Positions 9,169-17,107 of a DNA stretch of 38,548 nucleotides are shown piece by piece. The notes beneath the pieces are model-generated. The model was not told the origin of the DNA and searched no databases. It was given only the letters and a program-made list of their open reading frames with translations. Location: contig JAURGC010000003.1 of the NCBI GenBank assembly GCA_030833985.1, positions 1-38,548 of the forward strand. Reading direction: 5' to 3'. This DNA is from Algoriphagus sp. (GTDB lineage: Bacteria > Bacteroidota > Bacteroidia > Cytophagales > Cyclobacteriaceae). How positions within the stretch are numbered: position 1 is the first letter of the stretch; each line of letters begins with the position of its first letter. A program made the position numbers and the translations under genes.

Positions 9169-11433
9169 TTAGGCTTTCGCTTCCTTGATCAAGTTCAGTG
9201 CGCTGCCCGCCTTAAACCATTCAATCTGACCTTCATTGTACGTATGATTTGCCACTACGGTATGTGAAGTTCCGTCTGCATGGTGGAAAATTACTTCCAA
9301 GGACTTTCCTGGAGCAAAAGTAGTCAAGCCATTGATATCAATTACGTCATTTTCTTGAATCAAATCGTAATCTGAAGGATTCGCAAAAGTCAAGGCAAGC
9401 ATACCCTGCTTCTTCAAGTTGGTCTCGTGAATACGAGCAAAAGACTTCACCAAGATTGCACGAACCCCTAGAAATCGAGGCTCCATGGCTGCATGCTCAC
9501 GCGAAGATCCTTCCCCATAATTTTCATCACCTACAACTATAGATCCAATTCCCGCTGCCTTGTAAGCACGTTGCGTTGCTGGTACTTCCCCATATTCTCC
9601 TGTCAACTGGTTTTTAACCGAGTTGGTGGAATCGTTGAAGGCGTTCACAGCTCCAATGAGCATGTTATTGGAAATATTATCCAGATGGCCTCTGTATTTC
9701 AGCCACGGACCTGCCATGGAGATGTGGTCGGTGGTACATTTTCCTTTGGCTTTGATCAACAACTTCATTCCCTTCAAGTCCATCCCTTCCCATGCTGCGA
9801 AGGATTCCAATAATTGCAAACGATCTGAAGTAGGCGCTACAAGCACCTGAACCTTTGAACCGTCTTCTGCTGGAGCTTGATAACCTGCATCTTCGACCGA
9901 AAAACCCTTGGTAGGCAATTCCAAACCTCTAGGTTCTTCCAATCTAACTTGGTTGCCCTCAGAGTTAGTTAAGGTATCGGTAAGTGGGTTAAAAGTAAGG
10001 TTACCAGCTATGGCTAATGCTGTTACAATCTCTGGAGAAGCTACGAATGCGTGTGTATTTGGATTTCCATCCGCTCGCTTCGCAAAATTTCGGTTGAATG
10101 AAGTAATGATGGAGTTCTTTTCCTGCTTTTCAGCGCCATGTCTTGCCCACTGCCCGATACAGGGACCACAGGCATTGGCAAGCACCACACCACCCATTTT
10201 ATCGAAGGTATCCAAAAATCCATCACGAGCCACAGTGAAACGAACTTGTTCCGAACCTGGAGTAATCGTATACTCCGACTTGGCAACTAATTTTTTGTCT
10301 ACTGCCTGCTGTGCTAGGGAAGCTGCTCTAGAAATATCTTCGTAAGAGGAATTGGTACAAGAACCGATCAAACCCACATCCAATTTTGCAGGCCATCCGT
10401 TTTCTTTGACTGCAGCAGCAAATTTAGAGATAGGCCATGCCAAATCAGGAGTGAATGGACCATTTACATGCGGCTCAAGTTCAGAAAGATTGATCTCAAT
10501 CACCTGATCAAAGTACTGCTCTGGATTGGCATAGACTTCAGGGTCACCCGTTAAATGAGCTGCTATGCCATCTGCAAGTGCTGCGATATCGGAACGGCCC
10601 GTACCAGAAAGGTAAGCAGCAGATTTTTCATCGTAACCAAAAATAGAGGTAGTTGCCCCGATTTCAGCTCCCATGTTGCAAATGGTCCCTTTACCTGTTG
10701 CGGATAGCGAACGGGCTCCTTCTCCAAAATATTCTACAATTGCACCAGTTCCTCCTTTGACAGTTAAGATACCTGCAACTTTTAGGATCACGTCTTTTGC
10801 AGAGGTCCATCCGGAAAGCTTCCCTGTCAACTTCACCCCAATCAACTTCGGGAATTTCAATTCCCAAGGCAAACCGGCCATTACATCACAAGCATCCGCA
10901 CCCCCTACACCAATGGCAATCATACCCAAACCACCAGCATTGGGAGTATGAGAATCCGTACCAATCATCATTCCGCCTGGGAAGGCATAATTTTCCAAAA
11001 CTACTTGGTGAATAATTCCAGCCCCAGGTTTCCAAAACCCAATTCCGTATTTATTTGAAACTGAGGCTAAAAAATCATACACCTCTTTGTTTTTATCTTT
11101 TGCTTTGCTCAAATCTTGGTTTGCTCCAATCTCTGCCTGGATTAAGTGATCGCAGTGAACAGTAGAAGGAACGGCTACCTGAGATCGACCTGCCTGCATA
11201 AATTGCAACAAGGCCATCTGTGCAGTAGCATCTTGCATGGCTACTCGATCAGGTTGAAAATCAACGTAAGAGGTTCCTCTTTTATATACCTGACTAGCTG
11301 CCCCTTCAGTTAAATGGGCGTAAAGAATTTTCTCAGTTAATGTTAGGGGGTTGCCTACCACTTTTCTAGCCGCTTCGATGCGACTTGGGATCTGTGCATA
11401 GACCTCTTTGATCATTTCAATGTCAAAAGCCAT
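9169..11433 (-). CDS. acn: Aconitate hydratase (mitochondrial-type aconitase)
   Basis: 754 residues, the usual length of the mitochondrial-type aconitase found in Bacteroidota. It interconverts citrate and isocitrate in the TCA cycle using a [4Fe-4S] cluster. The cluster ligands are Cys359 ([12 protein letters not shown]), Cys422 and Cys425 (ACGPCIGQW), with the same 63/66 spacing as the mitochondrial enzyme. The substrate motif [13 protein letters not shown] is at 158-170, and the swivel domain carries [17 protein letters not shown]. It is monocistronic, with a bidirectional terminator 3' and a 176-nt gap 5'. A near-match to the -7 element (TATATTCG, complement of 11478-11485) lies about 45 nt upstream of the ATG. 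Confidence 0.97.
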   Translation of the reverse strand: MAFDIEMIKEVYAQIPSRIEAARKVVGNPLTLTEKILYAHLTEGAASQVYKRGTSYVDFQPDRVAMQDATAQMALLQFMQAGRSQVAVPSTVHCDHLIQAEIGANQDLSKAKDKNKEVYDFLASVSNKYGIGFWKPGAGIIHQVVLENYAFPGGMMIGTDSHTPNAGGLGMIAIGVGGADACDVMAGLPWELKFPKLIGVKLTGKLSGWTSAKDVILKVAGILTVKGGTGAIVEYFGEGARSLSATGKGTICNMGAEIGATTSIFGYDEKSAAYLSGTGRSDIAALADGIAAHLTGDPEVYANPEQYFDQVIEINLSELEPHVNGPFTPDLAWPISKFAAAVKENGWPAKLDVGLIGSCTNSSYEDISRAASLAQQAVDKKLVAKSEYTITPGSEQVRFTVARDGFLDTFDKMGGVVLANACGPCIGQWARHGAEKQEKNSIITSFNRNFAKRADGNPNTHAFVASPEIVTALAIAGNLTFNPLTDTLTNSEGNQVRLEEPRGLELPTKGFSVEDAGYQAPAEDGSKVQVLVAPTSDRLQLLESFAAWEGMDLKGMKLLIKAKGKCTTDHISMAGPWLKYRGHLDNISNNMLIGAVNAFNDSTNSVKNQLTGEYGEVPATQRAYKAAGIGSIVVGDENYGEGSSREHAAMEPRFLGVRAILVKSFARIHETNLKKQGMLALTFANPSDYDLIQENDVIDINGLTTFAPGKSLEVIFHHADGTSHTVVANHTYNEGQIEWFKAGSALNLIKEAKA

Positions 11434-11609
11434 CTTTTTGTTTAGTTTATTGGATTAAAGGTTCGGATTTCCGCTTGCGAATATAGGAAAAAGCGATAAA
11501 AAAGGGAACGCACAATCAGTTATTCAGGTTGCCCTTAAGTGAATATTCTTGGCAATTAAAATTTAAACCATGCAGATTGAGAATTCAACAGGTTTCTGAA
11601 TTCAGTGAC

Positions 11610-12641
11610 TTAGGTAAGTTCTTGGAGAAATTTTAGTGTATCCACTCGATCCGCATAGTCCCAAGGAGCGGGACATTGGGTGTGACCAAAAGGAACCAGG
11701 TCAGGAAGAATAGCACTAGCCCCCCCCACCATACATTGTATTTTTGAATCAAGTAGTTGTAATTTTTCTTTTAAATCCTCTTGGTTGGTATACAATTCGT
11801 AATAAAGAACAGCGATCGGAGAAACCAAATCAACAGATTCTTTTAGAAGTAAAAAACCATTATCCAAATGGGGAGTGCCATTGACCAAATAAATAGACTT
11901 GTTGTACTCGTAATTATTGAAATATTTGTGGTGGTTGGCAACCCATTCAAATGACTGAATTTCATCCAAAAGTGATGTCAATTGCTCCTTATCTCTGACA
12001 TATATCTTGGATATATTTCTGCATCCCAAACCAAAGTAATCAAAAATATCATGCCCCAAAGCTTGTATTTCGGCAGAGGATTCATTCCCTTGAAGAATAG
12101 CCACAGAAGTTCGGTTAGAACGAATTAAATGGGGATACTTTCCAAAATAATAATGAAAATAGCGAGCAGAATTGTCACTTCCTGTAGCAATGTAAGCCTG
12201 CTTATTTTTAATGAGGTCTTCAATAAAAATACGATCAGAAAAACGAGGTTCTATTGCTTTCAGTTGGTTGAGTAGCCAAAGTGGCAGTGCTGTATCTTGA
12301 GAACTAAGCTTAATACACGCTACATGCCCCGAAATCAGGACCGCTAAAATATCGTGGAAGCCTACCCCTGGAATATTTCCTGCAAGCATCAAACCAACTT
12401 GTGAGGGATGACTGGGTTCTACTAAAGAATACCTAGAAACCCACAATTCTAAAGCCTTCTTTTCCAATAGTATTTTTATTCCCTCCAAAGCCTGATTCAA
12501 GGATTGGTAGGTAAACCAAGCATTTTGGTTTTGTGCCTCTTGAAATAAAGTATGCATTTCTTCCTCCTTCAAATCCGAAAGTTGAAAACCTAGGCGAATA
12601 AATGCTGAAATCCGATCAGCAAGGGGGAATTCTGAATTCAT
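11610..12641 (-). CDS. LuxC-type acyl-CoA reductase
   Basis: 343 residues from the ATG at 12641; an in-frame GTG at 12671 would add ten residues (MLFLFGYLCK) but is less convincing. The sequence matches the LuxC/acyl-CoA reductase family: residues PSHPSQVGLMLAGNIPGVGF and the block ending SGHVACIKLSSQD are characteristic, and ATGSDNSARYFHYYFGKYPH follows. This family uses NAD(P)H to reduce long-chain acyl-CoA or acyl groups. Bacteroidota commonly carry one copy next to a ferredoxin gene, as here (divergent, 120-nt gap). No luxA/B/D/E is present, so bioluminescence is not implied. An 8-G tract (11720-11727 on +) lies near the 3' end in MVGGASAIL. A TAnnTTTG box ends 4 nt before the ATG. Confidence 0.85.
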   Translation of the reverse strand: MNSEFPLADRISAFIRLGFQLSDLKEEEMHTLFQEAQNQNAWFTYQSLNQALEGIKILLEKKALELWVSRYSLVEPSHPSQVGLMLAGNIPGVGFHDILAVLISGHVACIKLSSQDTALPLWLLNQLKAIEPRFSDRIFIEDLIKNKQAYIATGSDNSARYFHYYFGKYPHLIRSNRTSVAILQGNESSAEIQALGHDIFDYFGLGCRNISKIYVRDKEQLTSLLDEIQSFEWVANHHKYFNNYEYNKSIYLVNGTPHLDNGFLLLKESVDLVSPIAVLYYELYTNQEDLKEKLQLLDSKIQCMVGGASAILPDLVPFGHTQCPAPWDYADRVDTLKFLQELT

Positions 12642-12645
12642 TTTA

Positions 12646-12653
12646 CAAAGGTA
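12646..12653 (-). promoter_or_regulatory. TAnnTTTG -7 box immediately upstream of the acyl-CoA reductase ATG
   Basis: The complement reads TACCTTTG, a full match to the Bacteroidota -7 element, followed by only TAAA before the ATG. No -33 TTG is seen at the expected distance. If used, transcription would begin at or next to the start codon. Confidence 0.35.
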
Positions 12654-12711
12654 CCCAAAAAGAAAAAGCACTTGAAAAAAATTAAAATTAATTAGTGTGA
12701 CAACTTTTTTA

Positions 12712-12742
12712 TTGCGAAGGTGTTAAGGAGATTGTAACTTTG
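12712..12742 (+). promoter_or_regulatory. Bacteroidota sigma-A-type promoter for the ferredoxin gene
   Basis: A TTG at 12712-12714 and TAACTTTG at 12735-12742 are separated by 20 nt, matching the -33 TTG / -7 TAnnTTTG consensus of Bacteroidota. The predicted start of transcription is about 12 nt before the ferredoxin ATG, giving a short leader. Confidence 0.75.
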
Positions 12743-12761
12743 CATTCAAATTTGTTTACCT

Positions 12762-13109
12762 ATGGCAATAATGATTACCGACGAATGCATCAATTGTGGT
12801 GCATGTGAACCTGAGTGCCCCAATACGGCAATTTATGAAGGGGGAATAGAATGGACCTGGGCTGGGGGCACTAAATTAAATGAAGTAACTCTAGAAGATG
12901 GGACAGTGGTAGCTGGTACAGCAAAACAAAACCCTGTATCGGATGAATTCTACTACATTGTTTCTGACAAATGTACCGAGTGCAATGGCTTCCACGAAGA
13001 ACCACAGTGCGCTGCAGTTTGTCCTGTAGATTGTTGTGTAGATGACCCAGATCATCGAGAAAGTGAGCAGGAATTACTCACAAAAAAAGCATTTCTACAC
13101 GGAGAATAA
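12762..13109 (+). CDS. 2[4Fe-4S] dicluster ferredoxin (Alvin type)
   Basis: 115 residues. The first cluster motif is Cys9-x2-Cys12-x2-Cys15-x3-Cys19-Pro; the second is Cys71-x2-Cys74-x8-Cys83-x3-Cys87-Pro, the longer second loop typical of Allochromatium-type ferredoxins. The insert between them (about 27-60, WTWAGGTKLNEVTLEDGTVV) is the conserved Bacteroidota variant. It is a low-potential soluble electron carrier; the partner is not shown by the sequence. It lies divergently from the acyl-CoA reductase, has a good promoter, and ends at a terminator, so it is a single-gene unit. Confidence 0.95.
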   Translation: MAIMITDECINCGACEPECPNTAIYEGGIEWTWAGGTKLNEVTLEDGTVVAGTAKQNPVSDEFYYIVSDKCTECNGFHEEPQCAAVCPVDCCVDDPDHRESEQELLTKKAFLHGE

Positions 13110-13128
13110 TTTAAAGATTAGGTATAGG

Positions 13129-13160
13129 GCTCTTTTTACTTTGTAAAAAGAGCTTATTTT
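13129..13160 (+). terminator. Terminator after the ferredoxin gene
   Basis: Stem GCTCTTTTTAC (13129-13139) pairs with GTAAAAAGAGC (13143-13153) across a TTT loop, followed by TTATTTTTTG. Confidence 0.88.
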
Positions 13161-13453
13161 TTGATTACCTCCTTCCCGTCCCGCTTCGTTTTTTAAACAC
13201 TCGTAATGGATTGCAAGCATTACTTTTTGAACACATTACTGACGTGGACTTACAACTTAAGTAATTCATTTTTATGGGCTTAGATAATTAAAATTTGTTT
13301 AACAGTTTTAGGTTTGTATTCAAATTCACGCTTCTTGTACCCCATTTCTAACATATTTTTAAAAAAAAGAAGAGAATTGCTTTGAATTGTAAACACCTTT
13401 TCACTTATCTTAGAACATTATTTAAACCATTCCAACCACTAATCCCTACAACA
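13161..13453. other. Intergenic region upstream of the PUR-domain gene
   Basis: No convincing coding frame is visible between the ferredoxin terminator and the preferred TTG start at 13454. A possible -7 element TAGGTTTG is at 13309-13316 without a clear -33 TTG, and an A-rich stretch (AAAAAAAAGAAGAGA) follows at about 13361-13374. If transcription starts near 13323 the leader would be about 130 nt, or about 60 nt if the in-frame TTG at 13382 is used. Confidence 0.5.
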
Positions 13454-13783
13454 TTGGAAGATCATCGAGGATACGATAGAGAGGAAATTTTCTCTAAAAA
13501 AGTAAAAGCTGGAAAAAGAACTTATTTTTTTGATATCAAATCAACCCGTGGGAATGATTATTACCTAACGATTACAGAAAGTAAGCGCCGCATAGATGGG
13601 GAAAATTTCAGTTATGAAAAGCATAAAATTTTTCTCTACAAAGAGGACTTTTTCAAATTTGTCAATGCATTGAATGAAGCAGTAGATCATGTTAAAAATG
13701 ATTTATTACCAGATTTTGATTTTGAACAATTTGAAAATGAAGATTCTGAAAACGAAGTAAACAATGAACTTCGTTGGGAATAA
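13454..13783 (+). CDS. PUR-family (DUF3276) DNA/RNA-binding protein
   Basis: About 109 residues from the TTG at 13454 (then EDHRGYDREEIFSKKVKAGK). The same frame is open back to a TTG at 13382, but the extra 24 residues are unlike the family, which normally starts just before the DREEIFSKKV segment. The core KAGKRTYFFDIKSTRGNDYY, LTITESKRR and EKHKIFLYKEDFFKF is the single PUR repeat of DUF3276 proteins, widespread in Bacteroidota and structurally related to eukaryotic Pur-alpha single-stranded nucleic-acid binders. The C-terminal tail is strongly acidic (FDFEQFENEDSENEVNNE). The physiological role is not known. Start choice is less sure than identity; both candidate starts are TTG. Confidence 0.88.
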   Translation: MEDHRGYDREEIFSKKVKAGKRTYFFDIKSTRGNDYYLTITESKRRIDGENFSYEKHKIFLYKEDFFKFVNALNEAVDHVKNDLLPDFDFEQFENEDSENEVNNELRWE

Positions 13784-13830
13784 ATCCTCTTTAAATCAAT
13801 TAGGGTTACCCCACTTATTCCAATATATTT

Positions 13831-13860
13831 GAGGAGGCAATAGCCTCCTTTTCTTTTTTT
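13831..13860 (+). terminator. Terminator after the PUR-domain gene, touching the next start codon
   Basis: The stem AGGAGGC / GCCTCCT (13832-13838 and 13843-13849) with loop AATA is followed by a TTTCTTTTTTT run that runs straight into the ATG at 13861. Confidence 0.8.
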
Positions 13861-14955
13861 ATGCAACGGTTTTTTGTTTACTTGATCCTTTTCGCCCTTA
13901 CCTTCCTCCTATTTGGATGGTATTTTTCGGCTATTTCATTGTACCTGGTAATCGCATTAATTTTTGCTGCATTTTTAAGGCCTATTACCAATAAAATCAA
14001 CGAAGTACATCTTATGGGGCAACATATTCCCAGAGGAATTGCGATTTTATTATCCTATTTAGGAGTGGTGTCCTTGATTTTTCTATTGGGGCTTTTATTT
14101 TTCCCCTTGATTGGTCAGCAAATAAAAATTTTGAGTGAGTTGAATTTAGAGAGCATTTATCTTCAACTGGATACCCCTCTCGAAAAAATTGAGCGTTTCC
14201 TCATTAAATACCAAGTACTAGAAAATAGGTCAGGTATCCTTCTGGAGAAACTTCGTTTTGCAATTCAAGAAACTTTAAAAAAGTTTGATGTGGGAGGATT
14301 TATTACTGGTGCAATTTCAATCACAAGCACCATATTTATCGGCATACTCGCCGTAGCATTTATAACTTTTTTCCTATTAATAGAAAATGGACTCCTGCGG
14401 AGAAACTTGCTCAACATCATTCCAAATGCTTATTTTGAGCTTTCTGTGGCCACCTTTACCAAAGTGGAAAAACTACTTTCGAATTACCTTTTTGGCTTAT
14501 TAATTCAAATTATTGCTATTTTTTTATTGGCTTCCTTGACATTGAGTCTAGCAGGTGTCGAATATGCCTTGACCATCGCTCTTTTTGCAGCTATTGCAAA
14601 CCTAATTCCCTATGCAGGACCCATACTAGGAGCAGTTTTTGGTGTGGTGGTAGGGATTTCAACGGGAAACTTTTCTGCAGACAGTGACTACACTTATTTT
14701 TTAATTAAAGTGATTTCAGCGTTTACAGTAGTTCAAGTAATCGATAACGTACTCCTGCAACCGCTTATTTTTTCCAAATCTGTAAAAGCACATCCCCTTG
14801 AAATATTTGTTATTATCTTTGCTGGAGCAAAAATTGCTGGTATAGCAGGAATGATTTTTGCCATTCCGGTCTACACTATTTTCAGAGTGTCGATTTTGGA
14901 ATTTTTCAATGGTTACAAGTCCTACAAAATATTTAAAATTAAAGCAATAAATTAA
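13861..14955 (+). CDS. AI-2E family membrane permease, second copy
   Basis: 364 residues with N-terminal helices (about 5-30 and 55-90), a soluble middle region, and a C-terminal bundle carrying the family segment FAAIANLIPYAGPILGAVFG. It is related to but clearly distinct from the permease at 7070-8170. Substrate unknown; inner membrane. The ATG immediately follows the T-run of a terminator, and no alternative upstream start is seen in frame. The stop codon overlaps the ychF ATG by one base (TAATG), which indicates translational coupling to YchF. Confidence 0.88.
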   Translation: MQRFFVYLILFALTFLLFGWYFSAISLYLVIALIFAAFLRPITNKINEVHLMGQHIPRGIAILLSYLGVVSLIFLLGLLFFPLIGQQIKILSELNLESIYLQLDTPLEKIERFLIKYQVLENRSGILLEKLRFAIQETLKKFDVGGFITGAISITSTIFIGILAVAFITFFLLIENGLLRRNLLNIIPNAYFELSVATFTKVEKLLSNYLFGLLIQIIAIFLLASLTLSLAGVEYALTIALFAAIANLIPYAGPILGAVFGVVVGISTGNFSADSDYTYFLIKVISAFTVVQVIDNVLLQPLIFSKSVKAHPLEIFVIIFAGAKIAGIAGMIFAIPVYTIFRVSILEFFNGYKSYKIFKIKAIN

Positions 14956-16052
14956 TGGCATTACAATGTGGCATAGTAGGTCTTCCCAATGTGGGAAAAT
15001 CTACCTTGTTTAATGCGCTATCGAGCGCCAAAGCAGAAGCAGCTAACTTTCCTTTTTGTACCATAGAGCCCAATGTGGGCGTAGTATCGGTTCCTGATGC
15101 TCGCTTACAGGAATTGGAAGCCTTAGTCAATCCTCAACGCGTAGTTCCAACAATTATTGAATTTGTTGATATTGCTGGTCTTGTAAAAGGAGCCTCCAAA
15201 GGGGAAGGTTTGGGGAATAAATTTTTGGCTAACATACGCGAAGTGGATGCCATCATCCATGTTATCCGTTGCTTTGAAGACAACAATATCGTCCACGTCG
15301 CCGGAGGCGTTGACCCAATATTTGACAAAGAGGTCATCGACACCGAATTGCAATTAAAAGATTTGGAGTCCGTAGAAAAAAAGATTCAACGGATCGAAAA
15401 AATGGCCAAATCTGGAGATGCCAAAGCAAGGCGAGAATTGGAAACTTTGCTCCAATTTAAAGAAGGATTGACTTCGGGCTTAAATGCACGAGCCATCGAA
15501 GTGGAGAAAGAGGAATTAGAAGCCGTTCGTGACCTTCATCTTCTCACCATTAAGCCAGTACTCTATGTGGCTAACGTGGATGAGGCAAGCATTCATACAG
15601 GAAATACCTTTGTAACTAAACTTCGAGAAAAAGTTAAAGAAGAAGACGCAGAAGTTATTGTCCTTTGTGCAGCCATCGAATCTCAAATTGCTGAATTTGA
15701 CGACCCCGAAGAAAAGGCCATGTTTCTTGGGGAATATGGACTCAAAGAAAGTGGTCTTAACCGCTTGATTTATGGAGCCTATACCCTACTCAATTTGATT
15801 ACTTACTTTACTGCAGGTGTTCAGGAAGTTCGGGCTTGGACCATAAGAAAAGGGTGGAAAGCTCCACAAGCAGCTGGTGTAATTCATACGGACTTTGAGC
15901 GAGGTTTTATCAAAGCAGAAGTGATTCGACTGGCAGATTTCAAACAATTTAAAACCGAAGCAGGTTGTAGAGAAAATGGAAAAATAGCTATCGAAGGCAA
16001 GGAATACATTGTTCAAGATGGTGATATTATGCATTTTAGATTTAATGTTTAA
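14955..16052 (+). CDS. ychF: Redox-regulated ATPase/GTPase YchF (OLA1 family)
   Basis: 365 residues, the standard length (about 363). The P-loop GLPNVGKS is at residues 9-16, the G3 region reads [19 protein letters not shown], and the nucleotide-specificity region VANVDE replaces the usual NKxD, as expected for a family that prefers ATP. The C-terminal TGS domain contains [20 protein letters not shown] and ends MHFRFNV. YchF binds ribosomes and is linked to translation and oxidative-stress response in other bacteria. It is translationally coupled to the permease upstream; no obvious terminator follows except the leader hairpin of the next gene. Confidence 0.97.
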   Translation: MALQCGIVGLPNVGKSTLFNALSSAKAEAANFPFCTIEPNVGVVSVPDARLQELEALVNPQRVVPTIIEFVDIAGLVKGASKGEGLGNKFLANIREVDAIIHVIRCFEDNNIVHVAGGVDPIFDKEVIDTELQLKDLESVEKKIQRIEKMAKSGDAKARRELETLLQFKEGLTSGLNARAIEVEKEELEAVRDLHLLTIKPVLYVANVDEASIHTGNTFVTKLREKVKEEDAEVIVLCAAIESQIAEFDDPEEKAMFLGEYGLKESGLNRLIYGAYTLLNLITYFTAGVQEVRAWTIRKGWKAPQAAGVIHTDFERGFIKAEVIRLADFKQFKTEAGCRENGKIAIEGKEYIVQDGDIMHFRFNV

Positions 16053-16071
16053 AAATTGCTGTTTTTTTGTT

Positions 16072-16079
16072 TAGCTTTG
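16072..16079 (+). promoter_or_regulatory. Possible -7 element for the Cas6-like gene
   Basis: TAGCTTTG fully matches TAnnTTTG. The expected -33 TTG is not clear; the nearest TTG (16056-16058) is only 13 nt away. If used, transcription would start near 16086, putting the hairpin at 16099-16119 in the 5' leader. Confidence 0.45.
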
Positions 16080-16098
16080 CAGCACTTATTTAGACTCT

Positions 16099-16119
16099 GA
16101 GTTTTGACATTCAAAACTC
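16099..16119 (+). promoter_or_regulatory. Perfect 9-bp hairpin in the leader of the Cas6-like gene
   Basis: GAGTTTTGA, loop CAT, TCAAAACTC: a perfect stem with a 3-nt loop, 27 nt upstream of the preferred GTG start. The bases after it (GTATTGTTTCATTATATTTTT) are not a clean T-run, so it is a poor terminator for ychF. It may be a leader structure or a weak terminator; the sequence does not decide. Confidence 0.6.
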
Positions 16120-16146
16120 GTATTGTTTCATTATATTTTTAAAACC

Positions 16147-17040
16147 GTGAGAGTACGTCTAATATTTTCGTTAAAAAATAAAGGCTCCTTTTTGCCTTTT
16201 CATCACCAGTATATACTGGCTCAATTCCTGAAAGGACTAATTGTCAAAGGAGGAAAGGAAGAGTTTTACAACTACAATTTCTTTAACTTTTCTGGATTGA
16301 AAGGACAAACTAAGGTAAGTCGTAGTGGGCTTCATTACTACTCTAGTTTGGTCACACTCGTCCTTTCTTCTCAAAGCGAAGAATTCATCGATTACTTGCT
16401 AGAACAAGTATTTGCTACTTCAAAAATTGAGTTGGGTAACTTGATTCTTTCCCCAGAATACACTGAACTCGAAGCTGAGCCTGTCTTGGAAGTGTCCAAC
16501 AAGTTTGTGTGCATCTCCCCCTTAGTCCTGATCACACCCGCTTTCAATGAAGAAGCTGGTAAACGATTCATCAATCCAGACAGTGACGAGTTCTCAGATC
16601 TCTTGTACGAATCTACACTAACTCGAATGGAGAAATCTGGCTGGTATAGTCCAGAGCAAATGGAATCCTTTTTTAAGTTCCAGGTGGTGCCTGATATGGT
16701 TTATGTAAATAAACTGAAAGAGCAACAGAAAAAATTCGCTAGAATCTACGCCGTATACGACCTAGACGTAAAATACGAGGTTCGTGGCTACACACTTCCT
16801 TTTACCTTGTATGCCGCTCCTGAAGTACAAGATTTTGTATTTAAGTGTGGTTTAGGTGCCTTTACCCACAAAGGTTTTGGAATGATGGACTTGGCCACAC
16901 ATCCTGCAGACAACAAAACTACTCCTTACAAATTTAAAAGAGAAGGTTTTGTGCCTTACAAGGCCACAGGAGAACGAGTTCGTCAAAACGTAGCACCTAC
17001 AGAAGAAGAAACTGAAATCACCACGACAGAAGAGTCCTAA
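16147..17040 (+). CDS. Stand-alone Cas6-superfamily (RAMP) protein
   Basis: 297 residues from the GTG at 16147, chosen because it gives the family N-terminus MRVRLIFSLKNKGSFLPFHH followed by QYILAQFL; a TTG at 16123 would add 8 residues. The first beta strand, the H-Q-Y helix start (20-22), the central block CISPLVLITPAFNEEAGKRF, and the C-terminal glycine-rich loop CGLGAFTHKGFGMM (234-247) match Cas6 pre-crRNA endoribonucleases. The position where Cas6 enzymes carry the catalytic His (about residues 38-48) reads EEFYNYNFFNF, without a histidine. An acidic, Thr-rich tail (ATGERVRQNVAPTEEETEIT) follows. No other cas gene or repeat array is nearby. Fold assignment is fairly secure; RNA cleavage is not. 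Confidence 0.8.
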   Translation: MRVRLIFSLKNKGSFLPFHHQYILAQFLKGLIVKGGKEEFYNYNFFNFSGLKGQTKVSRSGLHYYSSLVTLVLSSQSEEFIDYLLEQVFATSKIELGNLILSPEYTELEAEPVLEVSNKFVCISPLVLITPAFNEEAGKRFINPDSDEFSDLLYESTLTRMEKSGWYSPEQMESFFKFQVVPDMVYVNKLKEQQKKFARIYAVYDLDVKYEVRGYTLPFTLYAAPEVQDFVFKCGLGAFTHKGFGMMDLATHPADNKTTPYKFKREGFVPYKATGERVRQNVAPTEEETEITTTEES

Positions 17041-17060
17041 TTCCTTAAAATATTAGTAAC

Positions 17061-17092
17061 TAACCCCAAAAAAGCTCATTTTTTTGGGGTTA
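17061..17092. terminator. Bidirectional terminator between the Cas6-like and T9SS plug genes
   Basis: TAACCCCAAAAAA (17061-17073) pairs with TTTTTTGGGGTTA (17080-17092) around loop GCTCAT. It lies between convergent genes, with T-runs on both strands. Confidence 0.9.
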
Positions 17093-17107
17093 TTTTTTAA
17101 ATTAAAG

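Noticed and set aside
9493-11015. Several open frames antisense to aconitase
   Set aside because: They mirror the codon structure of a highly conserved gene on the other strand and show no domains or start context of their own.
11610-12641. LuxC homology as a sign of bioluminescence
   Set aside because: No luxA, luxB, luxD or luxE in the window; this reductase family is common in non-luminous Bacteroidota.
13309-13316. Full promoter upstream of the PUR gene
   Set aside because: The -7 element matches but no -33 TTG is at a suitable distance, so only the element itself is noted.
16053-17107. CRISPR array near the Cas6-like gene
   Set aside because: I found no regularly spaced 25-40 nt repeats here or elsewhere in the window; only a single hairpin is present.
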